From: Glutamicibacter uratoxydans
GTDB lineage: Bacteria; Actinomycetota; Actinomycetes; Actinomycetales; Micrococcaceae
Reading direction: 5' to 3'
DNA: 64,000 bases
Assembly (NCBI RefSeq): GCF_006539925.1
Contig: NZ_BJNY01000010.1
Location: 109,846-173,845, forward strand
Shown here: positions 28,213 through 36,653 of the stretch, one piece after another
Layout: each line of letters opens with the position of its first letter
Position numbering within the stretch: the stretch's first letter is position 1
Translations under genes and position numbers: made by a program
Notes under the pieces: generated by a model
Databases searched by the model: none
The model's input: the letters and a program-made list of their open reading frames with translations, nothing else
Told to the model about the DNA's origin: nothing

Positions 28213-30891
28213 TTAGTGCGCTGCCTCGTGCCAGGTGGCGCCGACGCCCGGCTGGACATCCAGCGGGACCAGCAGATCGGCGGCGGCGCCCATCTCACGG
28301 GTCACCAGCTCGCTGATCGCCTCCAGCTCTCCAGGAGCGATCTCCAGCACGAGTTCATCGTGCACCTGCAGCAGCATGCGCGAGGCGTAGCCGCCGGAAG
28401 CCAGCTCCTCGGCGATGCGCAGCATGGCCACCTTGACCAGGTCCGCGGCCGAGCCCTGGATCGGGGCGTTCAGCGCGGCGCGTTCGGCGATGTCGCGCAG
28501 GCGGCGGTCCGAGCTGTTCAGCTCCGGCAGGTAGCGGCGGCGGCCGAAGATGGTTTCGGTGTAGCCGTCCTTGCGCGCCTGCTCCACCACCGAGCGCAGG
28601 TAGGTGCGCACGGCGCCGAAGCGGTCGAAGTAGTCCTTCATGAGCTTGCGGGCCTCGTCGACGCCGATCTTCAGCTGCTTGGACAGCCCAAAGCTGCTCA
28701 ACCCGTAGGCCAGGCCGTAGCTCATCGCCTTCACCTTGGAGCGCATCTCGCTGGTGACCTCCGATGGCTCGACGTTGAACACGCGCGAACCGACGAAGCG
28801 ATGCAGGTCCTCGCCGTCCTGGTAAGCCTGGATCAGGCCCTCGTCGCCGGACAGGTGCGCCATGATGCGCATTTCGATCTGCGAGTAGTCAACCGTCAGC
28901 AGGGTCTCGTAGCCCTCGCCGACGACGAACACGTCGCGGATGCGCCGGCCCTCTTCGGAGCGGACGGGGATGTTCTGCAGGTTCGGGTTCAAGCTGGACA
29001 GGCGTCCGGTGGCGGCGACGGTCTGCGCGTAGGTAGTGTGGATGCGCCCGTCTGGATGCACCGCCTTGAGCAGCCCGTCCACCGTCTGGCGCAGCTTAAT
29101 CGCGTCGCGGTAGGCCATCAGCGCGACCAGGAACGGGTGGCCGGTTTTGACCAGCAGGTCCTGCAGCGATTCCGCATCGGTGGTGTAGCCGGTCTTGATC
29201 TTCTTGGTCTTCGGCAAATCCAGCTCCTCGAAGAGCACCACCTGCAGCTGCTTCGGGCTGGAGAGGTTGACCTCATGGCCGATCGCCGCGAAGGCCTCGT
29301 TGCTGGCGGTTTCCACCTGGGAAGTGAAGTGGGCGCGCAGCTCGTTCAGGCGCTCGGTGTTCACCGCGATGCCTGCGCGTTCCATGGCAAAGAGCACAGG
29401 GATCAGCGGCAGCTCCATGTCGCGGGCCAGCGCATCGGCATGCTTGGCAGCCAGTTGGGTGTCCAGGTAGGCCGAAAGGTCGAACACCGCCTGTGCCTGG
29501 GCCAGCGCCGGGTCTGCCAGATCCGAGGCCAGGCCAAGGTCCAGCTCGCCCTTCTTCACCTGGTGCACCGGTACCTGGTACTTCAGGTGGTAGGACACCA
29601 GTTCTGCCAGTTCGTGGCTGCGGCGGTCCGGCTGGATCAGGTACGCGCTGATCAGGGTGTCGTCGGCGATGCCCGCAACACTCAGCCCGCGGTCGGCCAG
29701 CAGGTGCATGGCGGCCTTGGCGTCGTGGAAGATCTTCGGTGCGTGACTGTCGGCCAGGAAGGCCGCCAGCTCGGTTTCCAGCGCTTCATCTAGGCCCGCC
29801 AGTTCCATCCAGACTGCTTCCAGCCCGCGGTAGAGCGCCAAGCCCACCGCCTCGCCGCCGGAGACTGCCGGGTGCACGGCGATGGCCGCGCCCTGGCCAG
29901 CCTCGATGAAGGCACGCAGGGACGCGGCGTCGGCAACCTCAACGCGGGTGAATTCGGCGACCTCCGGAGCCGATTCCTCGTCCTGGGCCGCGAAGAGGTC
30001 GAACAGGCGCTTGCGCAGCGTGTTGAACTCCAGCGCGTCGAAGAGGTTCTCGATCTCTTCGCGGTTCGGCGCCTCCAGCTCCATGTCTTCGAGCGTGACG
30101 TCGAGCTCAAGGTCGTGGCGCAGCTGGTTCAGCTTGCGGTTGCGGGTGACGTTGTCCACGTGCTCGCGCAGCGCATCGCCCACCTTGCCCTTGATGGAGT
30201 CGATGTTCTCCAGGATGCCTGCAAGATCGCCGTATTGGTTGATCCACTTGGCGGCGGTCTTCGGGCCCACGCCGGGCACGCCGGGCAGGTTGTCAGCGGT
30301 TTCGCCGACCAGCGCGGCCAGGTCGGAGTAGCGCTCGGGGCGCACAAAGTATTTTGCTTCCACCGCGTCGGCGTCCATCGGCGGGATGTCGCTGATGCCC
30401 TTCTTCGGGTAGAGCACCAGGGTGCGGTCGGTGATCAGCTGGAAGGCGTCGCGGTCGCCGGAGACTACCAGCACGCTGAAGCCTGCGTCCTCGCCGCGGG
30501 TGGCAAGGGTGGCGAGGATGTCGTCGGCCTCGAAGGGGTCCAATGAGATGCTTGGGATGTTCATCGCGCCCATGACCTGCTTGATCAGGTCGATCTGGCC
30601 GTGGAATTCTTCGGGAGTCTTGTTGCGACCGCCCTTGTACTCGCTGTACTCCTGCTTGCGGAAGGTCGGGGTATCCAGGTCGAAGGCGACTGCCACGTGG
30701 GTCGGCTTCTGCTGGCGGATCATGGTTAGCAGCATGGAGACGAAGCCGTGCACGGCGTTGGTGTGCTGTCCGGTGCTCGTTGCGAAGTTCTCCGCCGGCA
30801 GTGCGTAGAACGCACGGAAGGCCATGGAGTGCCCGTCGATGATCAGCAGTCTCTTGTCCGACGCCTCGGTCGGTTTGGTAGTTTCGCTCAC
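28213..30891 (-). CDS. polA: DNA polymerase I
   Basis: 892 residues from GTG at 30891. N-terminal 5'-nuclease domain: LLIIDGHSMAFRAFYALP, FEADDILATLA, VVSGDRDAFQL, GVPGVGPKTAAKWI. Middle exonuclease-like domain lacks the DxE of motif I (AIAVHPAVSGG), so 3'-5' proofreading is probably absent, as in other actinobacterial PolA. C-terminal polymerase domain: VDYSQIEMRIMAHLSGD (A motif), KAMSYGLAYGL (B motif region) and QVHDELVLE (C motif). A TAGGCT seven bases before the GTG suggests a leaderless message. ATG at 30912 is an alternative start but overlaps the divergent gene start. Confidence 0.96.
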   Translation of the reverse strand: MSETTKPTEASDKRLLIIDGHSMAFRAFYALPAENFATSTGQHTNAVHGFVSMLLTMIRQQKPTHVAVAFDLDTPTFRKQEYSEYKGGRNKTPEEFHGQIDLIKQVMGAMNIPSISLDPFEADDILATLATRGEDAGFSVLVVSGDRDAFQLITDRTLVLYPKKGISDIPPMDADAVEAKYFVRPERYSDLAALVGETADNLPGVPGVGPKTAAKWINQYGDLAGILENIDSIKGKVGDALREHVDNVTRNRKLNQLRHDLELDVTLEDMELEAPNREEIENLFDALEFNTLRKRLFDLFAAQDEESAPEVAEFTRVEVADAASLRAFIEAGQGAAIAVHPAVSGGEAVGLALYRGLEAVWMELAGLDEALETELAAFLADSHAPKIFHDAKAAMHLLADRGLSVAGIADDTLISAYLIQPDRRSHELAELVSYHLKYQVPVHQVKKGELDLGLASDLADPALAQAQAVFDLSAYLDTQLAAKHADALARDMELPLIPVLFAMERAGIAVNTERLNELRAHFTSQVETASNEAFAAIGHEVNLSSPKQLQVVLFEELDLPKTKKIKTGYTTDAESLQDLLVKTGHPFLVALMAYRDAIKLRQTVDGLLKAVHPDGRIHTTYAQTVAATGRLSSLNPNLQNIPVRSEEGRRIRDVFVVGEGYETLLTVDYSQIEMRIMAHLSGDEGLIQAYQDGEDLHRFVGSRVFNVEPSEVTSEMRSKVKAMSYGLAYGLSSFGLSKQLKIGVDEARKLMKDYFDRFGAVRTYLRSVVEQARKDGYTETIFGRRRYLPELNSSDRRLRDIAERAALNAPIQGSAADLVKVAMLRIAEELASGGYASRMLLQVHDELVLEIAPGELEAISELVTREMGAAADLLVPLDVQPGVGATWHEAAH

Positions 30892-30910
30892 ACCTGAAAG
30901 CCTAGTTGTC

Positions 30911-31396
30911 ATGAGCGACAATTTCACTTCTCAACCCGCGCAATCTTCGGCACATCCGTTTGCGCAGCAGCTGACCGACCACGGCGTCCCGGAATTCCTT
31001 TGGCCGTTCTTGACGAAGTTCGGTCTGGGCGGCCTGGCCGACAAGCTGGGCATCATGTTCACGCACTTCTCGGTGGAAAAGGTCACCGCGACCATGCCGG
31101 TGGAGGGCAACACCCAGGTGATGGGCATCCTGCACGGCGGGGCCTCGGCCGCGCTGGCCGAAACCCTGGGCTCGATGGCCGCCGCACTGCACGGCGCCGG
31201 CAAGGCGAACCCGGTGGGCGTGGACCTGAACATCACCCACCACAAGGCAGGACGCAGCGGGCTGGTCTACGCCGAATGCACGCCGATCCACCTGGGCCGG
31301 CGCAGCACCACCCACGAGATCGTCATCACCAACGAGGACGGCGCCCGCGTGGCCACCGCCCGCATCACCAACATGATGCTTCCCGTAGAAAACTAG
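30911..31396 (+). CDS. PaaI-family hotdog thioesterase
   Basis: 161 residues. Single hotdog domain with the PaaI-type signature VMGILHGGASAALAETLGSMAAAL (about residues 70-93), LNITHHKAGRSGLVYAECTPIHLGRRSTTHEI, and the end ARITNMMLPVEN. These enzymes hydrolyse acyl-CoA thioesters such as DHNA-CoA or phenylacetyl-CoA derivatives. In menaquinone-using actinobacteria a DHNA-CoA role (MenI) is possible, but no menaquinone gene is adjacent. Divergent from polA with only 19 bases between the start codons. Confidence 0.88.
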   Translation: MSDNFTSQPAQSSAHPFAQQLTDHGVPEFLWPFLTKFGLGGLADKLGIMFTHFSVEKVTATMPVEGNTQVMGILHGGASAALAETLGSMAAALHGAGKANPVGVDLNITHHKAGRSGLVYAECTPIHLGRRSTTHEIVITNEDGARVATARITNMMLPVEN

Positions 31397-31405
31397 GGAT
31401 GCAGC

Positions 31406-31446
31406 CAGCGCCCGCCGCCGGGCATGAGCCCAGGCGGCGGGCGCTG
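31406..31446. terminator. Hairpin between convergent thioesterase and DHFR-fold genes
   Basis: A 14-base stem, CAGCGCCCGCCGCC with GGCGGCGGGCGCTG, and a 13-base loop, followed by CGGTCTTTA on the plus strand. It lies between the two convergent stops and could act in both directions. Confidence 0.7.
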
Positions 31447-31465
31447 CGGTCTTTAAAGCAGGTTT

Positions 31466-32011
31466 CTAGCCGACGGCGTAGCGGGAGACGAACACGTCGT
31501 CCCCCAGGTTCTCGGTCTCCAGTCCTGCCAGCTGGGCGCTGACCCCTCTGCCGAAGATGTTCGCCCCATCCCCCAGCACCACGGGTACGGTGAGCAGAAC
31601 CAGCTCGTCAAGCAGCCCCGCCTGCACAAATCCGCCGGCCAGGTCCGCGCCGCCGACCACCCAGACGTCGCCCACCGATGCGCTGCGGGCAATGTCCCTG
31701 CTCCAGAAGCCGATCTCTCCGCGGATGAACGTCAGGTCGGCGCCGGGCACGGTGGGAAGCTCGTGGTGCGTGAACACCCACACCGGCTTGTCCCCGTAGG
31801 CCCATTCGAGTTTCCCCTCGGCCACGTCCCGGGCGATGTTCTCATAGGTTTTGCCGCCGATCACCACTGCCCCGATGCCGGCGAAGAATTGGTCGAAATG
31901 CGCTTTCACGCCGGCGCGCTGGGAGAACGGCTGCAGCCAATGAGCGTCTCCGTTGCGATCGGCGATGAAACCGTCGATGGAGGCACCCACGTAGTACTTG
32001 AAGCTTGTCAT
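31466..32011 (-). CDS. DHFR-fold reductase (RibD C-terminal-like)
   Basis: 181 residues. Seen: KYYVGASIDGFIAD (first strand), VVIGGKTYENIA, VFTHHELP, VWVVGGADLAGGFVQAGLLDEL and LGDGANIFGRG. This is the RibD C-terminal / dihydrofolate-reductase-like fold, which binds NADPH through the GG loop. It is not a canonical DHFR because the folate-site Trp/Asp pattern is absent. A second member of the fold, true RibD, occurs at 56.7-57.7 kb. The substrate is unknown. Confidence 0.85.
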   Translation of the reverse strand: MTSFKYYVGASIDGFIADRNGDAHWLQPFSQRAGVKAHFDQFFAGIGAVVIGGKTYENIARDVAEGKLEWAYGDKPVWVFTHHELPTVPGADLTFIRGEIGFWSRDIARSASVGDVWVVGGADLAGGFVQAGLLDELVLLTVPVVLGDGANIFGRGVSAQLAGLETENLGDDVFVSRYAVG

Positions 32012-32074
32012 GGCTCTAGTCTAGGGGTGCCTCCATCGAAGGCAATATTCAGTTGTGGGCAGGCGGGCAATCCG

Positions 32075-32323
32075 CTAGTGGCTTGAGGAGAACCCGAGGA
32101 TCGCGTCCGACAGCTGCGGCACGATCAAGATCACGCCGAAGGCGACGATCAAGCCGCACACGGTGAAGCAGGCGTAGGCGCCGGTTTTGTTCAGCCCGAC
32201 GCTGGCGCCTTCGTCCTTGGCCACCGCCAACAGGCGTACGCCTAGGGAGTAGGCGGCGACGATCAGCAGGGCCGCAACCCAGGTAACGATCGCGACGATG
32301 AGAAATGCCATCCAGTCGATCAT
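32075..32323 (-). CDS. Small membrane protein coupled to pit
   Basis: 82 residues with two helices: about 5-27 (MAFLIVAIVTWVAALLIVAAYSL) and 47-70 (TGAYACFTVCGLIVAFGVILIVP). A polar loop (VAKDEGASVGLNK) joins them. The start overlaps the pit stop by four bases (ATGA), so it is made together with the transporter. A similar small protein follows pit in other Micrococcaceae as I recall; it could be an accessory of the transporter. No known family motif is visible. Confidence 0.75.
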   Translation of the reverse strand: MIDWMAFLIVAIVTWVAALLIVAAYSLGVRLLAVAKDEGASVGLNKTGAYACFTVCGLIVAFGVILIVPQLSDAILGFSSSH

Positions 32324-33585
32324 GCGTTGTCAACCTTCTCTTCTTCTGCTTCCTCACGCTCGGCCTTGGCGCGCAGGGCCGCCTGCTTGGCCTTTGCCTC
32401 GGCCTTGGCCTTGGCGCGGCGCTCCTTCTTGGTGAGGATATTGACTGCGGCGCCGGAATTGTCGATGTCGGAAATGTTCGACTCGTGATCGTGCGGCTGC
32501 TTGCGCGAAGCAAACCAGATGGTCAGCATTGCCGCTACGCCCAAGATCGCGACGATGAAGAAGCCGACGGTGCCGGCGCGGGTGATCCAGGCGGCAATGC
32601 CGCCGACCACGGCTGCCGCAGGAAGGGTGAACAGCCAGCCCAACGCGATGCGTCCTGCGGTCCCCCAGCGGACCTCGGCGCCCTTGCGCCCCAGGCCGGA
32701 GCCGATCACCGAGCCGGAAGCCACCTGCGTGGTGGACAGCGCGAAGCCCAGGTGGGACGAGGCGAGAATTGCCGATGCGGTGGAAACTTCGGCGGAGAAG
32801 CCCTGCGCAGGCTTCACATCGGTCAGGCCCGAACCCATGGTCTGGATGATGCGCCAGCCGCCGGTGTAGGTGCCCAGCGCGATCGCCAGCGCACAAGCGG
32901 TGACAACCCAGATGTGCACCGGGGAATCAGCATCCTGCATGCCTGAGGCAACCAGAGTCAGGGTGATGATGCCCATGGTCTTCTGTGCATCGTTGGTGCC
33001 GTGGGACAGCGCCACGAGCGAGGAGGAGAAGATCTGCCCGTAGCGGAAGCCTCCGCGCTTGGGCGAAGCGCCGGAGGAGCGCTTGGTAATCGCGTAGGCG
33101 AGCTTCGTCGCCAGATAGGCGGAAATGCCGGCGATCAGCGGGGCGCACAGCGCCGGAAGCAGGACCTTGGAAAGCAGCACGCTGTAGTTCACGGCGTCAA
33201 AGCCTGCGCCGACGATCGCTGCGCCGACCAGGCCGCCGAACAATGCGTGGGACGAGCTCGATGGCAGCCCCAGCAGCCAGGTGAGCAGATTCCAGATCAC
33301 TGCACCCATCAGGCCGGCGAAGATCATTGCGGGGCCGATGGCCACGCCTGAGCTGCCCGTAGGATCCTCGTTGATGATGCCGCCGGAAATGGTCTTGGCA
33401 ACTTCGGTGGAGAGGAATGCACCGACAAGATTCAAAATTGCTGCAAGGGCAACTGCCTTTTTGGGCGAGATTGCCCCGGTTGCGATTGGGGTGGCCATCG
33501 CATTGGCCGTGTCATGGAAGCCATTGGTGAAGTCGAAAAACAGCGCCAAGGCGATGACAAGGACGACGATAAGCGTCAAATCCAT
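32320..33585 (-). CDS. pit: Pit-family inorganic phosphate transporter
   Basis: 421 residues from ATG at 33585. Low-affinity phosphate:H+ symporter of the PiT family. Seen: two inverted family signatures, FDFTNGFHDTANAMATPIATGAISP near the N-terminus and SLVALSHGTNDAQKTMGIITL mid-chain, and about ten membrane helices. The last 50 residues are highly charged (KKERRAKAKAEAKAKQAAL and on to EEKVDNA), probably a cytosolic coil. Upstream, at 33.69-33.76 kb, a TTGACG-N16-TAAGAT promoter and a two-unit PHO box suggest induction by low phosphate. A coupled 82-residue membrane protein follows. Confidence 0.93.
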   Translation of the reverse strand: MDLTLIVVLVIALALFFDFTNGFHDTANAMATPIATGAISPKKAVALAAILNLVGAFLSTEVAKTISGGIINEDPTGSSGVAIGPAMIFAGLMGAVIWNLLTWLLGLPSSSSHALFGGLVGAAIVGAGFDAVNYSVLLSKVLLPALCAPLIAGISAYLATKLAYAITKRSSGASPKRGGFRYGQIFSSSLVALSHGTNDAQKTMGIITLTLVASGMQDADSPVHIWVVTACALAIALGTYTGGWRIIQTMGSGLTDVKPAQGFSAEVSTASAILASSHLGFALSTTQVASGSVIGSGLGRKGAEVRWGTAGRIALGWLFTLPAAAVVGGIAAWITRAGTVGFFIVAILGVAAMLTIWFASRKQPHDHESNISDIDNSGAAVNILTKKERRAKAKAEAKAKQAALRAKAEREEAEEEKVDNA

Positions 33586-33693
33586 TGAATACCAGCCTGA
33601 GGGGTCGAACGGCAAGGAAAATTAGGGTGGATCGCTACCGATCCATGCTGCGAATTGGAGGCGCGCTGAAATTACGTCCAACGCGCAATTTCA

Positions 33694-33721
33694 ATCTTAG
33701 GCCTCCTCGGAGGTTCGTCAA
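33694..33721 (-). promoter_or_regulatory. Promoter of pit
   Basis: On the minus strand TTGACG (33721-33716), 16-base spacer, TAAGAT (33699-33694). It would give a leader of about 100 bases before the pit ATG. The PHO box lies 18 bases upstream of the -35. Confidence 0.6.
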
Positions 33722-33739
33722 CGCATCTACGATGCCAAT

Positions 33740-33761
33740 GCAAGGTTAACGGAAGGTAAAC
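33740..33761 (-). promoter_or_regulatory. PHO box (PhoP operator) upstream of pit
   Basis: Two adjacent 11-base units on the minus strand: GTTTACCTTCC then GTTAACCTTGC. The Streptomyces PhoP direct-repeat unit has the form GTTCACC plus four bases, so both units match in six of seven core positions and the spacing is exact. The position above the -35 of the pit promoter fits activation. PhoP binding is an inference from the consensus. Confidence 0.65.
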
Positions 33762-33825
33762 AACGCGGTCCGAAGCACCCGATCCGCGCCAAGGGTCGCG
33801 CAGATCACAGGGGCAGGCATGGAAA

Positions 33826-33859
33826 ATGTGCGCCAACCCCCGCTCGGGTTGACGCACAT
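33826..33859 (-). terminator. Terminator of the ANTAR response regulator
   Basis: A 14-base stem (ATGTGCG-CAACCC with GGGTTG-CGCACAT, one mismatch) 30 bases after the stop, followed on the minus strand by TTTTCC. Confidence 0.75.
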
Positions 33860-33888
33860 CACAGCTGTCGGAGCCGCGCAGTCGTCCG

Positions 33889-34506
33889 CTACTTCACCTG
33901 GTCGATGACGGTCTCGGCCACCTGCCGCATGCTCAGGCGGCGGTCCATCGAGGTCTTCTGGATCCAGCGGAAGGCTTCCGGCTCACTCAGGCCCATCTTC
34001 GTGATCAGCAGGCTCTTCGCCCGGTCCACCAGCTTGCGGGTTTCGAACTGCTCGGCCAGCGAGGAGACTTCTTCCTCCAGCGCACGGATCTCATCGTTGC
34101 GCGAGATCGCGATTTCGATCGCAGGGGTCAGGTCGGCCGGGGTGAAAGGCTTGACCACGTAGGCCATGGCCCCGGCTTCGCGGGCGCGCTCCACCAGTTC
34201 CTTCTGGCTGAACGCGGTGAGCAGGACGACCGGGGCGATGCGCTCCTTGACGATGGCCTCCGCGGCGGTAATGCCGTCCATCACCGGCATCTTCACATCC
34301 ATCAGCACCAGATCCGGCTTCAGTTCGCGGGCCTTGTCCAGCGCGCTCTGGCCGTTATCGGCCTCGGCAACGACGTCATAGCCTTCGGAGCGCAGAATTT
34401 CGACGATGTCCAAGCGGATCAGCGTCTCATCTTCGGCGACGATGACGCGGCGCGGCGCACTGACCGGCTCGGAGGGAATTCTGGTGACTTCTGGTAGCTC
34501 GCTCAT
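33889..34506 (-). CDS. ANTAR-domain response regulator, PdtaR-like
   Basis: 205 residues. Receiver domain at about 18-135: VIVAEDETLIRLDI (acidic pocket), LVLMDVKMPVMDG with the phosphorylated Asp, LLTAFSQKEL and VVKPFTP (the Lys). The C-terminal ANTAR domain (about 143-203) has RKLVDRAKSLLITKMGLSEPEAFRWIQKTSMDRRLSMRQVAE, which binds tandem RNA hairpins and prevents termination. This matches M. tuberculosis PdtaR (Rv1626), which partners the kinase PdtaS; no histidine kinase is adjacent here. Confidence 0.93.
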   Translation of the reverse strand: MSELPEVTRIPSEPVSAPRRVIVAEDETLIRLDIVEILRSEGYDVVAEADNGQSALDKARELKPDLVLMDVKMPVMDGITAAEAIVKERIAPVVLLTAFSQKELVERAREAGAMAYVVKPFTPADLTPAIEIAISRNDEIRALEEEVSSLAEQFETRKLVDRAKSLLITKMGLSEPEAFRWIQKTSMDRRLSMRQVAETVIDQVK

Positions 34507-34652
34507 TCGGCGCCGTCCTTCGTTGTAAGAATGTCTGCCAGCACGATCGGCAGTTTTCGGTGGATTCTGGTGTGAAGCCCCGTTGCCTCAGTTTCGTATC
34601 TAAGCCTACTTGCATGTAGTCTTATCTCGGCAAATACGAACGAGGTTCTCGA

Positions 34653-34682
34653 TTATGAAATCCATGAAACCTCAAGTAGGAT
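34653..34682 (+). promoter_or_regulatory. Promoter of tRNA-Leu
   Basis: TTATGA (34653-34658), 18-base spacer, TAGGAT (34677-34682), with the tRNA beginning 14 bases after the -10. The match to sigma70 hexamers is moderate. Confidence 0.45.
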
Positions 34683-34695
34683 AGTCAAAGTGCCC

Positions 34696-34777
34696 GCCCA
34701 AGTGGCGGAATCGGTAGACGCGCCGCACTCAAAATGCGGTATCGAAAGATGTGTGGGTTCGAGTCCCACCTTGGGCA
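34696..34777 (+). tRNA. tRNA-Leu (CAA anticodon)
   Basis: 82 bases, class II with a long variable arm. Acceptor stem GCCCAAG with CTTGGGC and discriminator A. Anticodon stem CCGCA/TGCGG around CTCAAAA gives anticodon CAA, reading UUG. T-arm GTGGG-TTCGAGT-CCCAC. The CCA end is not encoded. A strong terminator follows ten bases later. Confidence 0.96.
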
Positions 34778-34786
34778 CAGAAACAG

Positions 34787-34828
34787 AATTCGCCGGCAGG
34801 AACTTCGGTTCCCGCCGGCGAATTTTTT
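34787..34828 (+). terminator. Terminator of tRNA-Leu
   Basis: A 17-base stem with one mismatch, AATTCGCCGGC-GGAAC with GTTCC-GCCGGCGAATT, followed by TTTTTT. A textbook intrinsic terminator. Confidence 0.92.
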
Positions 34829-34973
34829 GCATTCTCTACCCTCTCACGCCGACGGCGAACACCTTCACCTCCTCCGCACTCACGACCATAGAGATGCGCC
34901 GAGCCGCTCCCACAGAACACGTGTCGGCGCATACATCAGATTTCTTGCCCCTCACGGGCGGGAGAACAAGCAA

Positions 34974-35021
34974 ACACCCGCCCGGAACGACGTCAATCAA
35001 GACGTCATACCGGGCGGGTGT
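34974..35021 (-). terminator. Terminator of pyk
   Basis: ACACCCGCCCGG pairs with CCGGGCGGGTGT, with a second inner stem GACGTC/GACGTC. It lies 35 bases after the pyk stop on the minus strand and is followed by TTTGCTTGTTC. Confidence 0.8.
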
Positions 35022-35055
35022 CATCCTGCCAGTGCGCTGTGGGAACTAGCGGTGC

Positions 35056-36579
35056 CTACAGTGCCTTGGGAGCGGAGACGTGCTCTTCATCCCATGGGCC
35101 GACCTTTTCACGGGCAGGCATCGGCTTACCGTCGACCAGCTGGCCGGCGTCGGCAAGGTCTCCGACCTTGTGCACGCGCAGCGAGTTGGTGGATCCGGCC
35201 TGTCCCGGAGGGGAACCGGCGGCGATGCAGACGATGTCGTTCAGCTCCGCCAGGCCTTCGGAGAGCAGCGCCTCGTCGACCTGTGCAGTCATCTTGTCGG
35301 TGTGGTCCGCATAGGCAACCAAGCGGGCCTGGATGCCCCACATCAGGGTCATGATGTTGTAGGTCTGCTGCAGCGGGGTGAAGGCCAGCACCGGCTTCTT
35401 CGGGCGCAGGCGCGAGAGGCGGCGGGCTGAATCGCCAGACTGGGTGAAGGCGACGATGTACTTCGCGTCCAGCTGGTCGGCGATTTCCACTGCGGCGCGG
35501 GTGATCGCACCGCCGCGGGTCTTCGGCTTGGAAAGCAGGCGCGGGATGCGGTCCAGCCCGTGCTCCTCGGTGGAAGCGATGATGCGGGACATGGTCTCCA
35601 CGGTCTCCACCGGGTAGGCGCCCACGGAGGTCTCGCCGGAGAGCATGACAGCGTCGGCGCCGTCGAGCACCGCGTTGGCGCAGTCAGAAGCCTCGGCGCG
35701 GGTAGGGGTCGGCGACTCGATCATTGACTCCAGCACCTGGGTGGCGACGATGACCGGCTTGGCCCAGCGACGTGCCAGCTCGACCGCGCGCTTCTGCACG
35801 ACTGGAACCTCTTCCAGCGGCAGCTCCACGCCCAAATCGCCGCGGGCGACCATGATGGCGTCGAAGGCGTTGATGATCTCTTCCAGCGCCTGCACTGCCT
35901 GCGGCTTCTCGATCTTGGCGATGACCGGCACGCGGCGGCCTTCCTCGTCCATGATCTCGTGCACGCGGGTGATGTCGGTGGCGTTGCGCACGAAGGACAG
36001 CGCAACCATGTCCACCCCTGCGCGCAGGGCCCAGCGCAGGTCGTCCTCGTCCTTCTCGCTCAGCGCAGGCACGTTCACCGCCACGCCCGGCAGGTTGATG
36101 CCCTTGTTGTTGGACACCTCTCCGCCGACGACGACCTCGGAACGCACCGAAGTTTCGGTGACCTCTACCGCCTTGAGCTTGACCTTGCCGTCGTTGACCA
36201 GCAGGAAGTCGCCCGGCTGCACGTCCTGCGGCAGGCCCTTGAAGGTGGTGCCGCACAGGTTGCGGGTGCCTTCGACCTCTTCGATGGTGATGGTGAATTC
36301 TTCGCCGGGCTCAAGGATGTACTTCGCGTTGTCCTTGAAGCGGCCCAAACGGATCTTCGGGCCCTGCAGGTCGGCGAAGACGCCGACCGCGCGGCCTACC
36401 TCGGCGGCCGCATTGCGCACATTCGCCAGGGACTGTGCGTGCATGGAGTGGTCTCCATGGCTCATGTTCAATCGGGCGACGTCTACGCCCGCCTTCAGTA
36501 CCGCTACGGTGTTCTCATAGCTCGCCAGGGAAGGGCCCCAGGTCGCCACAATCTTTGCGCGTCTCATTCCGTCAGCCAT
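35056..36579 (-). CDS. pyk: Pyruvate kinase
   Basis: 507 residues. Last step of glycolysis: phosphoenolpyruvate + ADP to pyruvate + ATP. Seen: RRAKIVATWGPSLASYE at the N-terminus, LNMSHGDHSMH, DLQGPKIRLGRF, the lid domain, PVIAKIEKPQAVQALEEI (active Lys and Glu), MVARGDLGVELPLEEVP, TQVLESMIESPTPTRAEASDCANAVLDGADAVMLSGETSVGAYP. The substrate Asn-Arg-Arg variant reads T-W-G rather than the usual T-I-G of TIGP near residue 14. ATG at 36579 is used; another in-frame ATG lies at 36567. A hairpin at 36606-36639 separates it from gltD. Confidence 0.96.
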   Translation of the reverse strand: MADGMRRAKIVATWGPSLASYENTVAVLKAGVDVARLNMSHGDHSMHAQSLANVRNAAAEVGRAVGVFADLQGPKIRLGRFKDNAKYILEPGEEFTITIEEVEGTRNLCGTTFKGLPQDVQPGDFLLVNDGKVKLKAVEVTETSVRSEVVVGGEVSNNKGINLPGVAVNVPALSEKDEDDLRWALRAGVDMVALSFVRNATDITRVHEIMDEEGRRVPVIAKIEKPQAVQALEEIINAFDAIMVARGDLGVELPLEEVPVVQKRAVELARRWAKPVIVATQVLESMIESPTPTRAEASDCANAVLDGADAVMLSGETSVGAYPVETVETMSRIIASTEEHGLDRIPRLLSKPKTRGGAITRAAVEIADQLDAKYIVAFTQSGDSARRLSRLRPKKPVLAFTPLQQTYNIMTLMWGIQARLVAYADHTDKMTAQVDEALLSEGLAELNDIVCIAAGSPPGQAGSTNSLRVHKVGDLADAGQLVDGKPMPAREKVGPWDEEHVSAPKAL

Positions 36580-36605
36580 ATGCCTTTCATGTAAACCTTA
36601 GGCAA

Positions 36606-36639
36606 AATGCGGCCCACCCGTTCTCGGATGTGCCGCATT
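36606..36639 (-). terminator. Terminator of gltBD
   Basis: An 8-base stem, AATGCGGC with GCCGCATT, with an 18-base loop, 15 bases after the gltD stop, followed on the minus strand by TTTTGCC. Confidence 0.55.
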
Positions 36640-36653
36640 CAAGCCCATGACAC

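Noticed and set aside
27856..29793. 645-codon plus-strand frame opposite the Eis-like gene and polA
   Set aside because: Same reason: antisense shadow of two clear genes, low-complexity translation, no ribosome site.
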